NCBI RefSeq assembly: GCF_019703515.2
Contig: NC_059356.1
Location: 23,069,197 to 23,133,196 of the forward strand
DNA: 64,000 nucleotides
Reading direction: 5' to 3'
DNA from: Myxocyprinus asiaticus
Taxonomy: Eukaryota; Chordata; Actinopteri; Cypriniformes; Catostomidae
Each line of letters starts with the position of its first letter. The stretch's first letter is position 1. Under the pieces are notes generated by a model. The model was not told the origin of the DNA, did not search any database, and saw only the letters and a list, made by a program, of their open reading frames with translations. The translations under genes and the position numbers were made by a program. Shown piece after piece: positions 59,960 through 64,000 of the stretch.

Positions 59960-60271
59960 CTATCCCGGGCTTATCCGCTTGTATTGCGTGCCACTACCCG
60001 CTGCTCTGCAAATGTCTGTTAGAGAGGCACCCCTGGCCAGGGCCCAGGAGGCCACTACACCCCTGGTAGAATGGGCTCGTAGCCCTACCGGGGGCGGCAC
60101 GTCCTGGGCATGATATGCCATAGCTATGGCATCAATGAGCCAGTGGGCGATACCCTGCTTGGAGACGGCTATCACAAGGAGCGTGAGGTCCGAGAACCAC
60201 GTCTGGGTGGGCCAGTAGGGTGCAACCAGGACGACCTGCTCCTCATCCTCCCTGACCTTCCAAATAGGCAA
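59960..60271 (-). pseudogene. DIRS C tyrosine recombinase, C-terminal scrap
   Basis: The minus-strand frame joins the RNase H-side linker (VREDEEQVVLVAPYWPTQTW, FSDLTLL) directly to the recombinase C-terminus (VSKQGIAHWLIDAIAMAYHA, HSTRGVVASWALARGASLTD). Compared with DIRS B, the N-terminal two thirds of the recombinase, including the first catalytic Arg, are missing. The catalytic Tyr block after the final helix is also degraded. Confidence 0.8.
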
Positions 60272-60399
60272 GTAGGCTCACTGGGGAAATGCATATTTGC
60301 GCAGGCCAGGGGGCTAGCTGTGTGCCAGTGCATCTATGCCGAGAGGTGCCTCGGTCAGGGCGTACCAGAGCGGGCAGTGGGAGGATACTTGGGAAGTGA

Positions 60400-62240
60400 A
60401 CTGGTCTACCTGTGCCTGTCTGAATCGACTTCAGACAAGCTGGACCACCTGAGGGGTGTCCACTCTACCCTGAGGGTAACCTGCCATGACAGCGCATCCG
60501 CTGCAGTGTTGAGGTCACCCAGGATGTGAGTGGCTCGCAGCGACTTGAGGTGCTGCTGACTCCAGAGGAGACAGCGGGAGAGTTGTGACATACAACGAGA
60601 GTGCAGACCGCCTTGGCGGTTGACACATGCTACCGTTGCCGTGTTGTCTGTCCAAACTAACACATGCTTGCCCTGGATCAATGGCCGGAACCTACACAGA
60701 GCCAGCAGAATTGCCAGCAACTCGAGGCAGTTGATGTGCCGCCTTGTGGACTTTTGCCCGTTGCAAGCAGCGCCCCAGCTCTTCTTGGAGGTGTCTGTCA
60801 TGACCATGACGTGCCTGGAGACCTGATCTAGGGAATGCCTGCCCGTAGAAATGTGAGGTTGGTCCAAGGGCTGAAGAGGCAGTGACAGACCGGTTTGACT
60901 ACCACGAGATGTGTCCCGCGGCGCCATGCCCATCTCGGGACTCAAGTCTGAAGCCAGTGCTGAAGCGGTCTCATATGCATCAACCCGAGCAGGGTGGCCA
61001 CCGCTGAGGATGCCATATGCCCCAGGAGCCTCTGAAAGTGTTTCAGTGGAACTGCTGTTTTCTGTTTGAACACCTTCAAACAGGCCAGCACAGACTGTGC
61101 ACTCTCGTTTGTGAGGCGCGCTGTCAACAAGACTGAGTCCAACTCCAAACCGAGAAAAGAGATGCCCTGAACCGGGATGAGCTTGCTCTTTTCCCAGTTG
61201 ACCTGAAGCCCTAATTGGCTGAGGTGCACACAACATGTCCTGAGAGTGAGCTAGGATTAGCCAATCATCTAGATAGTTGAGAATGCGAATGCCCACCTCC
61301 CTTAACGGGGCAAGTGCTGCCTCTGCGACCTACGTGAAGACGCGAGGGAACAAGGACAGACCAAAAGGGAGGACCTTGTACTGATATGCCCGACCCTTGA
61401 ATACAAACCGCAGGAAGGGTCTGTGTTGAGGTAGAATCGAGACGTGAAAGTACGCATCCTTCAGGTCTACCGCCGTGAACCAATCTTGATGCCGGACGCT
61501 CACCAGAATGCGTTTTTGTGTCAGCATCTTGAACAGGAGTCTGTGTAAAGCCCGGTTCAGTACTCGCAGGTCCAAGATTGGCCGCAACCCACCGCCTTTT
61601 TTCGGTACGATGAAGTAGGGGCTGTAAAACCCCTTCATCTCGGCCGGAGGGACAGGTTCTATTGCACACTTCTGTAGGAGGGTGGCGATCTCCGCGTGCA
61701 AGGTAGCAGCGTTTTTGTCCTTCACCAAGGTGAAGTGGATACCGCTGAACCTGGGCGGACGCCTGGCGAACTGAATCACGTCCAAGCTCTGCGTAAGGGG
61801 GACCAAAGGGACAATCTCATCGGATGTACTGGTGGGTGGGGCCTTGCGGCGGGGTGGAGCTCGAGGTGCCACACCATGTCGTGGCCGTGCTGAGTTCAGG
61901 GACAATGAAGTACTTACCTGGCTCCTTGTGACCACCCCCGGAACAGCCTGGGATGGGGGAGGAAGAGGCCTGTCCTCGTGACCCGTGGAGACTGTCACAT
62001 CGGGGGCAGATTTGTGCCACATCTGGGCGCTCAGGGGCAGGGAGACCGCCGCTGGAGCGCCAAACCTGCCAAATAGAGTGGTGGACGGTGGTCGTGATGA
62101 CGGCCGTGCACACCAGATACGTGACCTAGGGAACAAGAAAACAGCTCTTGCTGAACTCTTGGGTACTGCAGCCACTTGGGCATGCAGCGCAATTAAATGC
62201 AAAGGTAACAATAGATTCTCCACCCGGCCCTCAACCGGGG
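60400..62240 (-). pseudogene. DIRS C reverse transcriptase and RNase H
   Basis: A 297-codon open frame (62223-61330) carries the RT front: PRFSGIHFTLVKDKNAATLH, SPYFIVPKKGGGLRPILDLR, DWFTAVDLKDAYFHVSI and KVLPFGLSLFPRVFT, ending at a stop. The next frame (61296-60406) gives NYLDDWLILAHS with the catalytic LDD. A shift is shadowed by 61229-60942 (QLGLQVNWEKSKLIPVQGIS). RNase H then shows VMTDTSKKSWGAA, CLELLAILLAL, VWTDNTATVACVNRQGG and GDLNTAADALSW, so all four acidic residues are kept. One stop and about two shifts interrupt an otherwise well preserved enzyme. Confidence 0.85.
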
Positions 62241-62512
62241 GATGGAGTGGTCTGCTTACCAGCTCCAGAGCAGTGGGTTTCGTCGTCCCTGGGTTGCCCG
62301 TCTCAGGGGAGCTTCAAAGCCTTTCGCAGGTTCTAAGCGGCTGTGAGACGGGTGTCGTCTGCTTCCTGCGGTGGGCTCCACGCCAGGGCCGGGCCACATG
62401 GGTGGGCTGCGGCAGAGCCAGTGCAGTCACCACAGGGGGATGCCCTTGGCAACGAGCATACGGGGCGCGGGATCTTGAGCCGCACCGAGGCAGGATGTGT
62501 ATTTAGCTCATA
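62241..62512 (-). pseudogene. DIRS C gag-end remnant
   Basis: The minus strand upstream of the RT frame is GC-rich and proline-rich, with no single open frame and no recognised motif. Its position corresponds to the gag-RT junction. Sequence similarity to DIRS stops at about 62510. Confidence 0.4.
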
Positions 62513-62514
62513 TC

Positions 62515-63997
62515 CACCGGATGAGCTAAATACTTTTTGTGCTCGTTTCGAGGGAAATAACACCACCCTCGTGGAGAGAGCTCTCGCGGCTGAAGCTACA
62601 GAGGTTAGTTCACTCTCCGTCTCTGTAGCAGATGTAACCCGATCCTTCCGATGGGTGAATATCCGCAAAGCCATGGATCCAGATGGCATTCTGGGCCGCG
62701 TCATCAGAGCATGCGTGAACCAGCTGGCTGGTATTTTTATGGACATTTTCAACCTTTCCCTCTCTTTGTCTGTAGTCCCCACATGCTTTAAAATGTCCAC
62801 CATTGTGCCTGTTCCAAAGCAATCAAAAATCACTTGCTTAAATGACTGGCGTCCTGTTGCTCTGACCCCCATCATCAGCAAATGCTTTGAGAGACTAATC
62901 AGAGATTACATCTGCTCTGTGCTGCCTCTCTCACTTGACCCATTGCAGTTTGCTTACCGCAACAACCGCTCCACTGATGATGCCATTCCATCCACAATAC
63001 ACACTGCTCTCTCCCACCTGGAAAAATAGAACACTTATGTGAGAATGCTGTTTGTAGACTACAGCTCAGCATTCAACACCATAGTGCCCTCCAAGCTTGA
63101 TGAGAAACTCCGGGCTCTGGGCTTAAACAGCTCGCTGTGCAGCTGGATCCTGGACTTCCTGTCAAGCAGACGCCAGGTGGTTAGAATGGGCAGCAACATC
63201 TCCTCATCACTGACCCTCAACACTGGAGCCCCACAGGTCTGTGTTCTCAGCCCACTCTTGTATTCCTTGTACACACATGACTGTGTAGCAACACATAGCT
63301 CCAATGCCATCATTAAGTTTGCTGATGACATGACGGTGGTAGGTCTGATCACTGACAATGATGAAACATCCTACAGAGAGGAGATGCACACTCTGACACT
63401 CTGATGTCAGGAGCACAACCTCTCCCTCAACGTCAGTAGACAAAGGAGCTTGTGGTGGACTTCAGAAGAAAAGACAGAGAACACAGCCCTATCACCATCA
63501 ATGGTGCACCGGTGGAGAGAGTCAGCAGCTTCAAGTTCCTGGGTGTCCACATCACTGAGGAACTCACATGGTCCGTCCACACTGAGGCCGTTGTGAAGAA
63601 GGCTCAACAGCGCCTCTTCTTCCTGAGACGGCTGAGGAAGTTTGGAATGAACTGTCACATCCTCACATGGTTCTACACCTGCACTGTAGAGAGCATCCTG
63701 ACTGGCTCCATCTCCACCTGGTACGGCAATAGTACAGCCCACAACCGCAAAGCACTGCAAAGGGTGGTGCGAACTGCCAGACACATCATCAGAGGTGAGC
63801 TTCCCTCCCTCCAGGACATACTATATACCAGGCGGTGTGTGAAAAAAGCTCGGAGGATCATCAGAGACTCCAGCCACCCGAGCCATGGGCTGTTCTCACT
63901 GCTACCATCAGGCAGGTGGTATCGCAGCATCAGGACACACACCAACCGACTACATGACAGCTTCTTCCCCCAAGCAATCAGACTTTTGAACACTTGA
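62515..63997 (+). pseudogene. LINE X2 reverse transcriptase
   Basis: RT blocks run in three frames. 62515-63029 has [40 protein letters not shown] and LDPLQFAYRNNRSTDDAIPS. 63039-63404 has [35 protein letters not shown], where X1 has Gly-Cys after PQ, and [11 protein letters not shown]. 63452-63997 has [20 protein letters not shown] and SLLPSGRWYRSIRTHTNRLH. Breaks are the stop at 63027-63029, a stop at 63402-63404 and a short deletion near 63436. It is less decayed at the first RT blocks than X1. Confidence 0.85.
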
Positions 63998-64000
63998 TCT
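62515..64000 (+). mobile_element. CR1/L2/Rex1-type LINE, copy X2, 5' truncated
   Basis: From CCGGATGAGCTAAATACTTT onward the sequence matches copy X1 (from 23712) closely to the end of the window. X1's equivalent position is in the endonuclease-RT linker, so X2 lacks the 5' leader and endonuclease. The window ends right after the RT stop codon, so the 3' UTR is not visible. Confidence 0.9.

Larger units (their letters stand above)
58836..62512 (-). mobile_element. DIRS-type retrotransposon C, recombinase deleted
   Basis: In element orientation (minus strand) it contains the gag end and RT (62510-61330), RT catalytic motif and RNase H (61296-60406), a C-terminal recombinase scrap (60271-59960), the internal complementary region (59240-59080) and the right terminal repeat (59065-58836). 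The 5' end is missing: homology stops near 62510 at the junction with a LINE. It is closely related to DIRS B. It lies just downstream of the putative host exons. Confidence 0.85.

Noticed and set aside
59407..60069. 220-codon plus-strand open frame in DIRS C
   Set aside because: It is antisense to the DIRS C 3' UTR and recombinase region, with no recognisable domain.
62333..62881. 182-codon minus-strand open frame at the DIRS-LINE junction
   Set aside because: Most of it is antisense to LINE X2 RT; the plus-strand reading carries the conserved RT motifs.

Overview
The window looks like repeat-dense, AT-rich chromosomal DNA of a bony fish, most likely a cypriniform (carp or loach relatives). 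The evidence is a tRNA-derived SINE, many Tc1/mariner families, DIRS and Gmr1-like retrotransposons, and fold-back MITEs of types I associate with cyprinid genomes; the species itself cannot be fixed from sequence alone. There is no prokaryotic gene organisation, CRISPR array, rRNA gene or free-standing tRNA gene. Almost every recognisable protein sequence is a decayed transposable-element (TE) gene. The only candidate host gene is a run of small exons at about 56.4-58.65 kb.

Layout. 0.3-1.27 kb: truncated Tc1 derivative. 1.66-9.64 kb: DIRS retrotransposon A (minus strand), split by a Gmr1-like Ty3/Gypsy element (3.75-8.79 kb). 9.73-19.5 kb: a LINE 3' end, several MITEs and fold-back elements, microsatellites and unassigned DNA. 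20.0-30.0 kb: a three-level LINE nest, in which an L1-like element (ORF1 at 20.1-20.85, ORF2 at 26.2-29.8) encloses L2-like sequence (20.93-22.26 and 25.63-26.17), which encloses a nearly complete CR1/L2/Rex1-type LINE (22.26-25.63). 31.58-33.42 kb: piggyBac with TTAA ends. 34.3-41.2 kb: six different Tc1-type elements placed end to end and mostly joined by TA microsatellites, one carrying a SINE. 42.5-43.9 kb: another Tc1. 44.15-48.21 kb: DIRS B. 48.44-50.01 kb: another Tc1. 50.5-54.4 kb: three TIR/MITE elements. 56.4-58.65 kb: possible host gene exons. 58.84-62.51 kb: DIRS C (minus strand). 62.5-64.0 kb: second copy of the CR1/L2/Rex1-type LINE, cut by the window edge.

How the genes relate. 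These are autonomous modules that have decayed. DIRS B and C belong to one family and carry different internal deletions: B lacks most of the reverse transcriptase, C lacks most of the tyrosine recombinase. The Gypsy element has the order gag-protease-integrase-RT-RNase H, the copia-like order described for Gmr1-like elements, and a SCAN-like capsid segment. All transposase, integrase and RT frames carry stops, frameshifts or lost catalytic residues, except that LINE X1 keeps an open 318-codon RT segment with its FADD motif. I found no convincing new biochemical system. The most unusual features are the serial Tc1 chain, the three-level LINE nest, the Gmr1-like element and the possible host exon overlapping a retroposon.
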